A stretch of DNA of 39,957 nucleotides, from positions 1 to 39,957 of the forward strand of contig CALVLH010000014.1 of NCBI GenBank assembly GCA_944336975.1. The letters are read 5' to 3'. Origin of the DNA: an uncultured Clostridia bacterium. GTDB taxonomy: Bacteria; Bacillota; Clostridia; Christensenellales; Borkfalkiaceae. Made by a program: the position numbers and the translations under genes. The notes beneath the pieces are model-generated. The model was not told where the DNA came from. It worked only from the letters and a program-made list of their open reading frames with translations, and searched no databases. How positions within the stretch are numbered: position 1 is the stretch's first letter; every line of letters starts with the position of its first letter. Below, in pieces: positions 33,664-39,957 of the stretch.

Positions 33664-34848
33664 TTAGAAGCAGGCAAGCAGCACGCCTGCAGCGAGCGCC
33701 GAACCGATGACGCCCGCGACGTTCGGTCCCATTGCGTGCATCAGAAGGTGGTTGCTCGGATCGGTCTCCCGCCCGACGTCTTCGGAAATGCGCGCCGCCA
33801 TGGGAACGGCGGAAACGCCCGCCGAGCCGATGAGCGGATTGATCTTGCCTTTCGAAAGTTTGCACATCAGCTTCGCGACGAGAAGTCCGCCGATCGTGCC
33901 GAGATAGAATGCAAAGATACCGATCGCAAGGATGCCCAGCGTCTGGAAGGAAAGGAAGATCTCGCCTTTCGCTTTGCATCCGACGGAGATCCCGAGGAAG
34001 ATCGTGACCGTATTGATGAGCCCGTTCTGCGCCTGCGAGGAAAGACGTTCGACGACGCCCGATTCGCGGAACAGGTTGCCGAGCATGAGCATACCCAAAA
34101 GCGGAATCGCGTCGGGCAAGAGCAGTCCGACGACGAGCGTGACGGCAACGGGGAAAATGACTTTTTCCAGCTTGGAGACCTGACGGAGCGGCTTCATCTT
34201 GATCGCGCGTTCCTTTTCGGTCGTCAGCAGGCGCATGATCGGCTTCTGAATGGCGGGGATGAGCGCCATATACGAATACGCCGCGATCGCGATCATGGGA
34301 ACGAGATGTTCCGCAAGCATCTTGGCGACATAGATCGCCGTAGGGCCGTCCGCGCCGCCGATGATGGCGATCGCCGCCGCCTCCGCGCCCGTAAAGCCGA
34401 GCAGGAGCGCGCCGAACAGCGCGATGAAGATGCCGAGCTGTGCGCCCGCGCCGATCAGCATACTCTTCGGATTCGCGATCAGCGGTCCGAAATCGGTCAT
34501 TGCGCCGATCCCGAGGAAAATGAGCGGAGGATAAATGACCTTATCCACGCCGAAATAGAGATACCACAACAACCCTCTGTTGACGGTGTTGTCGTACGTC
34601 TCTTCCACCCCTTCGGGATAAGTGCCCCAAAGGATCTTTTCCGCTCCGGGGATGTTGATGAGGAACATACCGAACGCGATGGGAAGCAGGAGCATCGGCT
34701 CATACTTCTTGACGATCGCGAGATACATCAGCAGGAAGGAAATGAGCAGCATCACATAGTTCTGCCACGTCCCCTGCGCGATCCCCATCGAATTCCACAG
34801 ATTGGAGAAGATCTCTCCGAAATCGATGAGTAAATTCGTCTGAATCAT
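33664..34848 (-). CDS. oadB: Sodium-pumping decarboxylase beta subunit
   Basis: A 394-residue integral membrane protein of the OadB/GcdB/MmdB family, with roughly nine to eleven hydrophobic segments. It decarboxylates carboxybiotin and exports sodium ions. Conserved parts are FLGIGAMTDFGPLIANP, GGADGPTAIYVAK (with the key Asp of the family) and GSAGVSAVPMAARISE near the C-terminus. It is 16 bases downstream of the biotin-carrier gene and upstream of oadA. Confidence 0.94.
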   Translation of the reverse strand: MIQTNLLIDFGEIFSNLWNSMGIAQGTWQNYVMLLISFLLMYLAIVKKYEPMLLLPIAFGMFLINIPGAEKILWGTYPEGVEETYDNTVNRGLLWYLYFGVDKVIYPPLIFLGIGAMTDFGPLIANPKSMLIGAGAQLGIFIALFGALLLGFTGAEAAAIAIIGGADGPTAIYVAKMLAEHLVPMIAIAAYSYMALIPAIQKPIMRLLTTEKERAIKMKPLRQVSKLEKVIFPVAVTLVVGLLLPDAIPLLGMLMLGNLFRESGVVERLSSQAQNGLINTVTIFLGISVGCKAKGEIFLSFQTLGILAIGIFAFYLGTIGGLLVAKLMCKLSKGKINPLIGSAGVSAVPMAARISEDVGRETDPSNHLLMHAMGPNVAGVIGSALAAGVLLACF

Positions 34849-34864
34849 GGTTTCCGCTCCCGTC

Positions 34865-35218
34865 TTAACCGATCACCGCAAGGACCGCGTCCGATTCCAC
34901 GTTGGAACCCTTGGTCACGCGGAAGGAAATCACGCCGTCGCAGGGCGCGGTGATGTCGCTGTCCATTTTCATCGCTTCGAGAACGAGGATGGGCTGATCT
35001 TTTTTTACCGCGTCCCCTTCCTTCACGAGGAAATTCTTGACGAGTCCGGGAAAGGGAGAAAGCACTTCCTTTCCGCCTTTGACCGCCGCAGGCGCAGGTG
35101 CGGGAGCCGCCGCAGGAGCCGCCTTGATAACGGGCGCGGGAGCGGCGCTCTCGGCGCCGACCTCTTCCACGCTCACTTCATATCTCTTTCCGTCGACCGT
35201 GATGATAAAATTACGCAT
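34865..35218 (-). CDS. Biotin carrier protein of the decarboxylase
   Basis: A 117-residue biotinyl/lipoyl carrier. Residues 1-20 resemble the N-terminal strand pair of OadA-type carriers (RNFIITVDGKRYEVSVEE). An Ala/Pro-rich flexible linker spans about 25-47, and the biotinyl domain carries the lysine in VLEAMKMDSD. It shuttles CO2 between the carboxyltransferase and the membrane beta subunit. It lies between the gamma and beta subunit genes. Confidence 0.93.
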   Translation of the reverse strand: MRNFIITVDGKRYEVSVEEVGAESAAPAPVIKAAPAAAPAPAPAAVKGGKEVLSPFPGLVKNFLVKEGDAVKKDQPILVLEAMKMDSDITAPCDGVISFRVTKGSNVESDAVLAVIG

Positions 35219-35232
35219 ATTCCGATTTCTCC

Positions 35233-35568
35233 TTATATTTTCCTGATTCTTTTAACGACAAATTCGCATTTGACGCGTTCTTCTTCATAATAAGCGGTAA
35301 GCGCCGCCGTGATCGCCGCAACCACTTCGGGAGAAACGGCATCTCCGTTCTCCTCTGCGGGAACGACCGGAGCTGGGATCTCCGCAGTAGCGGCTTTCTT
35401 CGTTTTCTTTCTGTGGGCGGCGACGTCCATGATCTTTCCTAGCGCCGCAAAGAGCAGGATGAGCAGCGCGATCCCGAAGAACACGAACACGAGCCCGAAC
35501 ACGGCGTAAAACGCGCCCTCGCCGAGATCGTATTTGAACCAGCCGTCCAACAAATTCATGAGCATCAT
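35233..35568 (-). CDS. Decarboxylase gamma subunit, OadG family
   Basis: A 111-residue protein with one membrane helix (about residues 20-45, AVFGLVFVFFGIALLILLFAAL), a basic stretch (RKKTKKA), a Pro/Ala linker and a C-terminal helix with AVSPEVVAAITAAL. This is the OadG layout: it anchors the soluble subunits to the membrane beta subunit. GGTGAGGTGA precedes the ATG, 8 bases after the carboxyltransferase gene ends. Confidence 0.88.
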   Translation of the reverse strand: MMLMNLLDGWFKYDLGEGAFYAVFGLVFVFFGIALLILLFAALGKIMDVAAHRKKTKKAATAEIPAPVVPAEENGDAVSPEVVAAITAALTAYYEEERVKCEFVVKRIRKI

Positions 35569-35576
35569 GTTTCACC

Positions 35577-36932
35577 TCACCCGATCAGCATCTGCAACGA
35601 AGCGACGAGATATTGCTTGACGAATTGCGGCTCGATGATGTTGTCGAGATAGCCGCCCTTCGCCGCGTTGACGGGATCCGCGTTTTCGTCCGCGTACCGC
35701 GCCGCAAGTTTTGCGGGATCGGCGTTTTTCTCCGAGGCAAACTCGATCGCCGCGCCCTGTGCGCTCTCAAAGAGCGCGATCTGCGCGTTTGCGAACGCGT
35801 AGGTGTAATCGAAGCCGACCGATTTCGCCGCAAACAGCGAATAGCCGATGCCGATCGCCTTCCCCGTCACGACGGCGATCTTCGCCGTATCGATGGCGTC
35901 GAGGATGGAAAGATATTCGCCGATCTCTTTGAGCACCGCGCTGTCGTTCACGGAGAGGCTCGCCTCTACGCCCGCGCAATCGACGAAAGTGACGAAAGGA
36001 AGTCCGTAACAGCAGGCAAATTCCGCAAAATCGCGGATCTTCCTGACGTTCGCCGCATTCAGCTTTACGTCGTCGAACACGACCGCGGCGACCGCGATCC
36101 CTCCCACTCTGCCGAGGATGGTCCTGACTTCGGGAGAAGTGTTCGCCCCCAGTTCCACGCCGTCCTCGATGAGCGCCGCGATGGCCTTTGCGTCCGCCTT
36201 CTTATTGAGAGAGACCTGCGGCTCGTTCAGTTCGGCTTCCGTCACGGGAACGCCGATCAGATCGGAGATCTGCGCGATGAACGAGGACGCCTCTTTCACG
36301 TCCTTGACGAGGATCGCGGGGAGCCCCGCCTTCCCGAGCGCCGCATAGCCGCCCACCTCTTCCTTTTTGAGGTTTTTCCCCGCTTTCGCGGAAAGGACGA
36401 GCGGGCTGTTCACGCAAAGCGCGCTCTTCGCGGTGAAGAACACGCAATCGCATACGGCAGCGAGCGCCGCGGCGGAACCGTAGACTTCGCCGTCGACGAT
36501 CGCATACTGCGCGACCGTGCCTTTGAGTTGCGTCGCTTTGAGCAAAAGCTCGGAGATCCCTTCCAGCACCTCGCATCCTTCGCCGATCTGCACCCCGAGC
36601 GTATGCAGCAGGTAGACGACGGGCGTCGAATTCTTTTCGGCGGCGGAAAGCGCGCGCGCGATCTTTTCGCAGTTCGCGGCGGAAAGTCCGCCGCCGAGCA
36701 CTTCGAAGTTCTGCGCGACAATATAAAAAGGATACCCGTCGATCGTCGCAAATCCGGTCACGACGCCTTCTCCGCGGGCATCCTCGTCATAAAATTGATT
36801 TTTTGAAAAGCTGAACGCGGAAAGCTCGACAAAACTCTCCTCATCCACCAGCGCGGCAATATCGGCACGGATCGCGGTCCCTGCTTTGATCTGCGCGGCT
36901 CTTCTGTTTTGTAACAGCTTGATTTTGTCCAT
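35577..36932 (-). CDS. Acyl-CoA carboxyltransferase-like (MmdA-type) subunit, short
   Basis: A 451-residue crotonase-fold carboxyltransferase, shorter than the roughly 510 residues of typical MmdA/PccB. N-terminal half: SFVELSAFSFSKN, EGVVTGFATIDGYPFYIVAQNFEVLGGGLS and a glycine-poor acyl-CoA region. C-terminal half: FVDCAGVEASL and GKAIGIGYSLFAAKSVGFDY. It should transfer CO2 from an organic acid or its CoA ester to biotin. AGAGGTC precedes ATG 36932; the frame extends to 36980. It is first in a cluster that also encodes OadA, so two carboxyltransferases share one pump. Substrate not known. Confidence 0.85.
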   Translation of the reverse strand: MDKIKLLQNRRAAQIKAGTAIRADIAALVDEESFVELSAFSFSKNQFYDEDARGEGVVTGFATIDGYPFYIVAQNFEVLGGGLSAANCEKIARALSAAEKNSTPVVYLLHTLGVQIGEGCEVLEGISELLLKATQLKGTVAQYAIVDGEVYGSAAALAAVCDCVFFTAKSALCVNSPLVLSAKAGKNLKKEEVGGYAALGKAGLPAILVKDVKEASSFIAQISDLIGVPVTEAELNEPQVSLNKKADAKAIAALIEDGVELGANTSPEVRTILGRVGGIAVAAVVFDDVKLNAANVRKIRDFAEFACCYGLPFVTFVDCAGVEASLSVNDSAVLKEIGEYLSILDAIDTAKIAVVTGKAIGIGYSLFAAKSVGFDYTYAFANAQIALFESAQGAAIEFASEKNADPAKLAARYADENADPVNAAKGGYLDNIIEPQFVKQYLVASLQMLIG

Positions 36933-36985
36933 ACCCGACCTCTTGTTGATATTTACGGCAAAAACCACAATTTCTACCAAATATC

Positions 36986-37013
36986 ATTATATCAAAATTC
37001 AAAAAAAAAGCAA
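36986..37013 (-). promoter_or_regulatory. Promoter of the decarboxylase operon
   Basis: On the minus strand TTGCTT (plus 37008-37013), a 16-bp T-rich spacer and TATAAT (plus 36986-36991), giving a leader of about 45 bases. Confidence 0.7.
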
Positions 37014-37095
37014 TAGTCTATCAATATATTTTTGTGCAAAATTTTCTTTTTCCGCGTCAGAATGACGGACAAATTTTTTATTCGCGTCCGCGCAG

Positions 37096-37121
37096 AAAAA
37101 AGCCCCGCACTGAGGCAGGGC
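37096..37121 (-). terminator. Terminator of the VTT-domain gene
   Basis: On the minus strand GCCCTGC and GCGGGGC pair (one G-T) around CTCAGT, followed by T6 (plus 37096-37101). It begins 8 bases after the stop codon. Confidence 0.75.
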
Positions 37122-37129
37122 GCGATCGC

Positions 37130-38164
37130 TCATTTATGCATATTTCCGTCACGGGGCGAAGCGCTTCTTTCCGTCGTCTCTTCCCCCTTGGGCACTCCCT
37201 TTTCCACGATCGAGCCGTCGGGATCCACGACCTGTAACGTAAATTCGTCCTTCTTCGTCTCTCGCTTCACGCGCGTTTCCCGACGGAATTTTTTGATGAT
37301 CCAATCCTGAATGCGATCCGCCTTTTTGTAGAGGAAGACGAACAGCACGATGACCGCCGCAAAGAACGCGATCCAAAGCGCGATCCCCCACCAGGTATTG
37401 AAGGGAATGAGCGTGACCGAATAGCTCGTCGTCACGATGGCGAGCACGCGGGAAATGAGGATGACGACGAGGAAAAATCCCCACGACATGGAAGAGAGCC
37501 CCGCGACGAAGCAAAGCACGTCGTCGGGGAATACGGGCAGGAGAAACATCGCCGAGAGGAGCAGTTTATCCTTCCCTTTGATCTTTTTCAGCCACTTATC
37601 GAGCGTATCCTTGCCGACGATCCAGGCGACGGCGCGGTATCCGACCACCCTGCCGATGAAAAAGGCGGTCAGGGAGCCGAGGACGATCCCGATCAGGCTG
37701 TAGATCGCGCCGCGCAGAGGTCCGAACAGCGCGCTCCCCGCCGCCACCGTGACAAAACTCGGGATAGGTAGGATGACCACTTGCAGAAATTGCAGGGCGA
37801 TGAAGGCAAAGCTCATCCATGAGCCCGCCTTTTCGAGATATTCTTCCAGGCTTTCCGCGTCTCGGACGATCTCGAAGAAACCCGTCTTCTGCAAGACGAG
37901 CAGGACGGCGAGCGCGAACACGAGAAGCACATAGGCGCTGAGGATCGCCTTGTAGACGAGTTGCGAGCCTTTGAGAAAGAACGCCGTTTCCACGGCGAAC
38001 ATCGCCGCGTTCAGCACCGTGCCGAACGTCATCGTAAAGATGAACACGCCTTCCGACCACGAGCCGCGATAAAATTGCAGGCACAGCGTCAGCAGCGCCT
38101 GCAATGCCGCCGCCAACAAAAACACGCCCGCTATGTGAATGATCCGTTTTGCCGATTTTGTCAA
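37130..38164 (-). CDS. TVP38/TMEM64 (VTT-domain, DedA-like) membrane protein
   Basis: A 344-residue membrane protein. Three N-terminal helices (about 8-90) precede the VTT domain (about 115-290), marked by LPIPSFVTVAAGSALFGPLRG, GSLTAFFIGRVVGYR and LLPVFPDDVLCFVAGLSSMS. A last helix is followed by a charged tail. Members act in membrane lipid or polyprenol handling, but the role here is unknown. The start is TTG 38164 (AAGGGAAGGGA upstream), since the next Met lies past the first helix. A TATAAT at plus 38198-38203 with a poor -35 is the likely promoter. Confidence 0.88.
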   Translation of the reverse strand: MTKSAKRIIHIAGVFLLAAALQALLTLCLQFYRGSWSEGVFIFTMTFGTVLNAAMFAVETAFFLKGSQLVYKAILSAYVLLVFALAVLLVLQKTGFFEIVRDAESLEEYLEKAGSWMSFAFIALQFLQVVILPIPSFVTVAAGSALFGPLRGAIYSLIGIVLGSLTAFFIGRVVGYRAVAWIVGKDTLDKWLKKIKGKDKLLLSAMFLLPVFPDDVLCFVAGLSSMSWGFFLVVILISRVLAIVTTSYSVTLIPFNTWWGIALWIAFFAAVIVLFVFLYKKADRIQDWIIKKFRRETRVKRETKKDEFTLQVVDPDGSIVEKGVPKGEETTERSASPRDGNMHK

Positions 38165-38235
38165 GATGTCCCTTCCCTTATCATTCGATCTCTATCTATT
38201 ATATACCGCACGGGCGAAGTTTATAAGCAGATCGG

Positions 38236-38706
38236 CTATTCTTCGAAGCGTTCGCGCCCGCCGAGCGCGGCGATCGCCGAACGCGCGAGTTCGTCGCATC
38301 GGTTGTTGAGTTCGTTGTCCGAATGCCCTTTTACCTTATGAAAGACGACGCGATGCGTGCGGGTGAGCTCGTACAGCCGTTGCCACAGATCGGCGTTCAG
38401 CACCTCTTTCCCGTCCGCCTTTTTCCAACCGCTCTTTTTCCAGGCGTAGATCCAGCCCTGATCGAACGCATTGACGGTATAGGCGGAATCGCTATAAACG
38501 TCGACGTCGCAGGGATATTTCAGCCGTTCGAGTCCCTTGATGACCGCCGTGATCTCCATGCGGTTATTTGTCGTCTGCGCTTCCGCGCCGCGAAGTTCGC
38601 GGCGACGCTCGCCGTAGATCAGGATCGCGCCGTATCCGCCCGCTCCGGGATTGCCGGAACAGGCGCCGTCCGTATAAAGAACGACGTTTTTCCTCCCTAC
38701 GCTCAT
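38236..38706 (-). CDS. rnhA: Ribonuclease HI
   Basis: A 156-residue RNase H that cuts RNA in RNA-DNA hybrids. The acidic active site is complete: Asp in LYTDGACSGNPGAGGYGAI, Glu in NNRMEITAVIKGL, Asp in VYSDSAYTVNA and the C-terminal Asp in NNRCDELAR, with His in VKGHSDNELN. The start overlaps the proC stop (ATGA, counted on the coding strand), fixing ATG 38706 and implying coupled translation. The longer open frame to 39558 is only a shadow of proC. Confidence 0.95.
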   Translation of the reverse strand: MSVGRKNVVLYTDGACSGNPGAGGYGAILIYGERRRELRGAEAQTTNNRMEITAVIKGLERLKYPCDVDVYSDSAYTVNAFDQGWIYAWKKSGWKKADGKEVLNADLWQRLYELTRTHRVVFHKVKGHSDNELNNRCDELARSAIAALGGRERFEE

Positions 38707-39506
38707 TCGGAAAGCTCCGCGGCGCGTCTGACCGCCGCTCCGACCGCGCGGGATACCGCGCCCTTGAAATCGTCGCGGGCAAAACTCTCCAATGCGGCGA
38801 CGGTCGTCCCGCCCTTGGAGGAAACGGCGTCGATCAGTTCCTGCAAGGAACGCTCGGGATTTGCCATGACCATCTCCGCGCCGCCCGTCAGCGTGCGCAA
38901 AGCGAGCATTTTCGCCTGCTCTGCCGAGAGCCCCTGCTCTTCGCCCGCCGACGTGAGCGCTTGCAGGAACAAATAGACGTAAGCGGGACCGCTGCCCGAT
39001 ACTCCCGTGACCGCATTGAGGAGGCGTTCCTCCGTTTCCACGACCGCGCCCGTCGAGGCGAACAGCGCGTGCGCGAATGCGCTTTCCCGTTCGCTCAACG
39101 CCGAGGTGTCGATCGCGATCGCTCCCTTTCCGACGGAGCAGGGAAGATTTGGCATCGCGCGGGCGACTTTCACGCCGCCGCCCAACGCGGAAGAGATCGC
39201 CGAACGCGTTTTCCCCGCCATGATGGAGAGCACGACGGGAAGACGACAGCCCTTCAATTCTTCCGCGACCTGCGGAAAGACCTGCGGCTTGACCGCAAAC
39301 AAGAGATAATCGCAATTTTCCGCGATATAACGGTTGTCGGCACAGGTGAACGCGCCCCAATGCGTAAATTCGAGTGCGCGAGCGTCGTCGGGCTCTCCCA
39401 CGGCGACGTCGGACGGAGAGAGAAATTCGCTTTTCCATGCGCCGTGCAAAATCGCCTTCGCCATAAATCCGCCGCCGATCACGCCCAACCGATACGTTTT
39501 TTCCAT
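38703..39506 (-). CDS. proC: Pyrroline-5-carboxylate reductase
   Basis: A 267-residue NAD(P)H-dependent enzyme for the last step of proline synthesis. The N-terminal Rossmann motif is GVIGGGFMAKAIL; AVKPQVFPQVAEEL and RAMPNLPCSVGKGAIAI follow. The C-terminal dimer domain has the signature AVTGVSGSGPAYVYLFLQAL and PERSLQELIDAVSSKGGTTVAALE. AAAGGAGC precedes ATG 39506; the frame extends to 39527. It is cotranscribed with rnhA. No strong promoter was recognised in the short gap to the divergent tRNA. Confidence 0.95.
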   Translation of the reverse strand: MEKTYRLGVIGGGFMAKAILHGAWKSEFLSPSDVAVGEPDDARALEFTHWGAFTCADNRYIAENCDYLLFAVKPQVFPQVAEELKGCRLPVVLSIMAGKTRSAISSALGGGVKVARAMPNLPCSVGKGAIAIDTSALSERESAFAHALFASTGAVVETEERLLNAVTGVSGSGPAYVYLFLQALTSAGEEQGLSAEQAKMLALRTLTGGAEMVMANPERSLQELIDAVSSKGGTTVAALESFARDDFKGAVSRAVGAAVRRAAELSE

Positions 39507-39544
39507 GACTTTGCTCCTTTTTTGCAATTACCGCCGAAAAATTC

Positions 39545-39573
39545 TTGACGGATCGCATTTTATATTATATAAT
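39545..39573 (+). promoter_or_regulatory. Promoter of tRNA-Trp
   Basis: TTGACG (39545-39550), a 17-bp spacer and TATAAT (39568-39573), ending 13 bases before the tRNA. Confidence 0.85.
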
Positions 39574-39586
39574 GTGTTTTGTTTTT

Positions 39587-39661
39587 AGGGGAGTGGCTCA
39601 ACGGTAGAGTAGCGGTCTCCAAAACCGTAGGTTGCGTGTTCGAATCGCGTCTCCCCTGCCA
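39587..39661 (+). tRNA. tRNA-Trp (anticodon CCA)
   Basis: A full cloverleaf can be drawn. The acceptor stem is AGGGGAG with CTCCCCT; the D arm is GCTC/GAGT; the anticodon arm is GCGGT-CTCCAAA-ACCGT with anticodon CCA. The T arm is GCGTG-TTCGAAT-CGCGT, with discriminator G and an encoded CCA end (39659-39661). It has its own promoter and terminator. Confidence 0.95.
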
Positions 39662-39957
39662 CAATCGTTCCGATTTTACGTCGGAACGATTTTTTTATTT
39701 CCGAAATCCACCCCTGTGCGGAACACGCAAACTTGCTTTCCCGCGTGCGTGTGACGCGATCGCGCCGCCTCCCGCGGCGAACGATGCGCTGTTCCGTCGC
39801 TCCGCTCCTTACGAATCGCGTCTCCCCTGCCACAATCGTTCCGATTTTACGTCGGAACGATTTTTTACTTCCGAAATCCGACCCCTGTGCGGAACACGCA
39901 AACTTGCTTTCCCGCGTGCGTGTGACGCGATCGCGCCGCCTCCCGCGGCGAACGATG
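39641..39957 (+). repeat. Direct repeat of the tRNA-Trp 3' end plus flank (period 171 bp)
   Basis: Bases 39641-39786 recur at 39812-39957, up to the window edge, with one or two substitutions and two single-base indels. The unit holds the last 21 bases of the tRNA with CCA, the terminator hairpin and about 100 bp of GC-rich flank. The second copy lacks the 5' part of the tRNA, so it is not a gene. The repeat may continue beyond the window. Confidence 0.9.
39663..39697 (+). terminator. Terminator of tRNA-Trp
   Basis: AATCGTTCCGA (39663-39673) and TCGGAACGATT (39681-39691) form an 11-bp stem followed by a T run. An identical stem recurs in the second repeat copy at about 39834-39862. Confidence 0.9.

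Noticed and set aside
38707-39558. N-terminal extension of RNase HI to 440 residues
   Set aside because: The extension reads proC out of frame; the ATGA overlap and family length place the rnhA start at 38706.
39585-39833. An 82-residue minus-strand frame over the tRNA-Trp region
   Set aside because: It reads through the tRNA gene and its repeated flank in antisense and has no coding signal.

Overview
The window looks like a chromosome segment of an uncultured, medium-GC member of the Clostridia, possibly a gut lineage near Christensenellales; that finer placement is inference. Support comes from spore-associated genes (a YtfI/YtfJ pair, a DacF-type carboxypeptidase, spoVG), the GlgC/GlgD pair typical of Clostridia, an IspH-ribosomal S1 fusion, a sodium-pumping decarboxylase cluster and a LexA with a Gram-positive type SOS box. 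No CRISPR array, insertion sequence or prophage was seen.

Layout. 1-4640 is all on the plus strand: four tandem paralogues of a zinc-ribbon membrane protein, then ytfI-ytfJ-dacF-rluB and a small membrane protein. lexA (minus) and an eight-cysteine mini-protein (plus) diverge at about 5.5 kb. A tyrosine recombinase and hflX form an operon on the minus strand (8276-5980). Upstream of it lies about 970 bp of gene-free, A+T-rich DNA. From 9.3 to 19.8 kb an entire glycogen operon runs leftwards (glgB-glgC-glgD-glgA-glgP-amylase), preceded by ilvC. Then come a DUF815 ATPase (plus), murC (minus), spoVG (plus), cspA and htpG (minus), and a minus-strand run of a flavoprotein, a chorismate mutase-CMP kinase fusion, plsC and ispH-S1. 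These are followed by the five-gene decarboxylase cluster (36932-32225), a VTT membrane protein, proC-rnhA and a plus-strand tRNA-Trp whose 3' end is repeated downstream.

Most interesting signal. In the gene-free DNA upstream of the recombinase there is a 36-bp site (8621-8656): two 15-bp inverted arms (14 of 15 matching) around a 6-bp asymmetric spacer, the geometry of a Xer/dif core site. A third copy of the half-site abuts the -35 box of the recombinase promoter. The recombinase is 356 residues and resembles XerS, the single-recombinase dimer-resolution enzyme of streptococci, whose difSL site also lies next to its gene. Gene orientation and G/C skew both flip around this place, as expected at a replication terminus. 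The recombinase also appears to be translated from a leaderless mRNA. I propose a single-recombinase Xer/dif module at the terminus of this chromosome.

Other points of interest are an AroH-Cmk fusion, a terminator-like hairpin in the cspA leader, a promoter embedded in a hairpin in front of glgA, Lys/Ala-rich tails on several proteins, a very recent duplication or gene conversion among the zinc-ribbon genes, and a tandem repeat of the tRNA-Trp 3' end with its flank. All calls come from reading the sequence; no database search was run.
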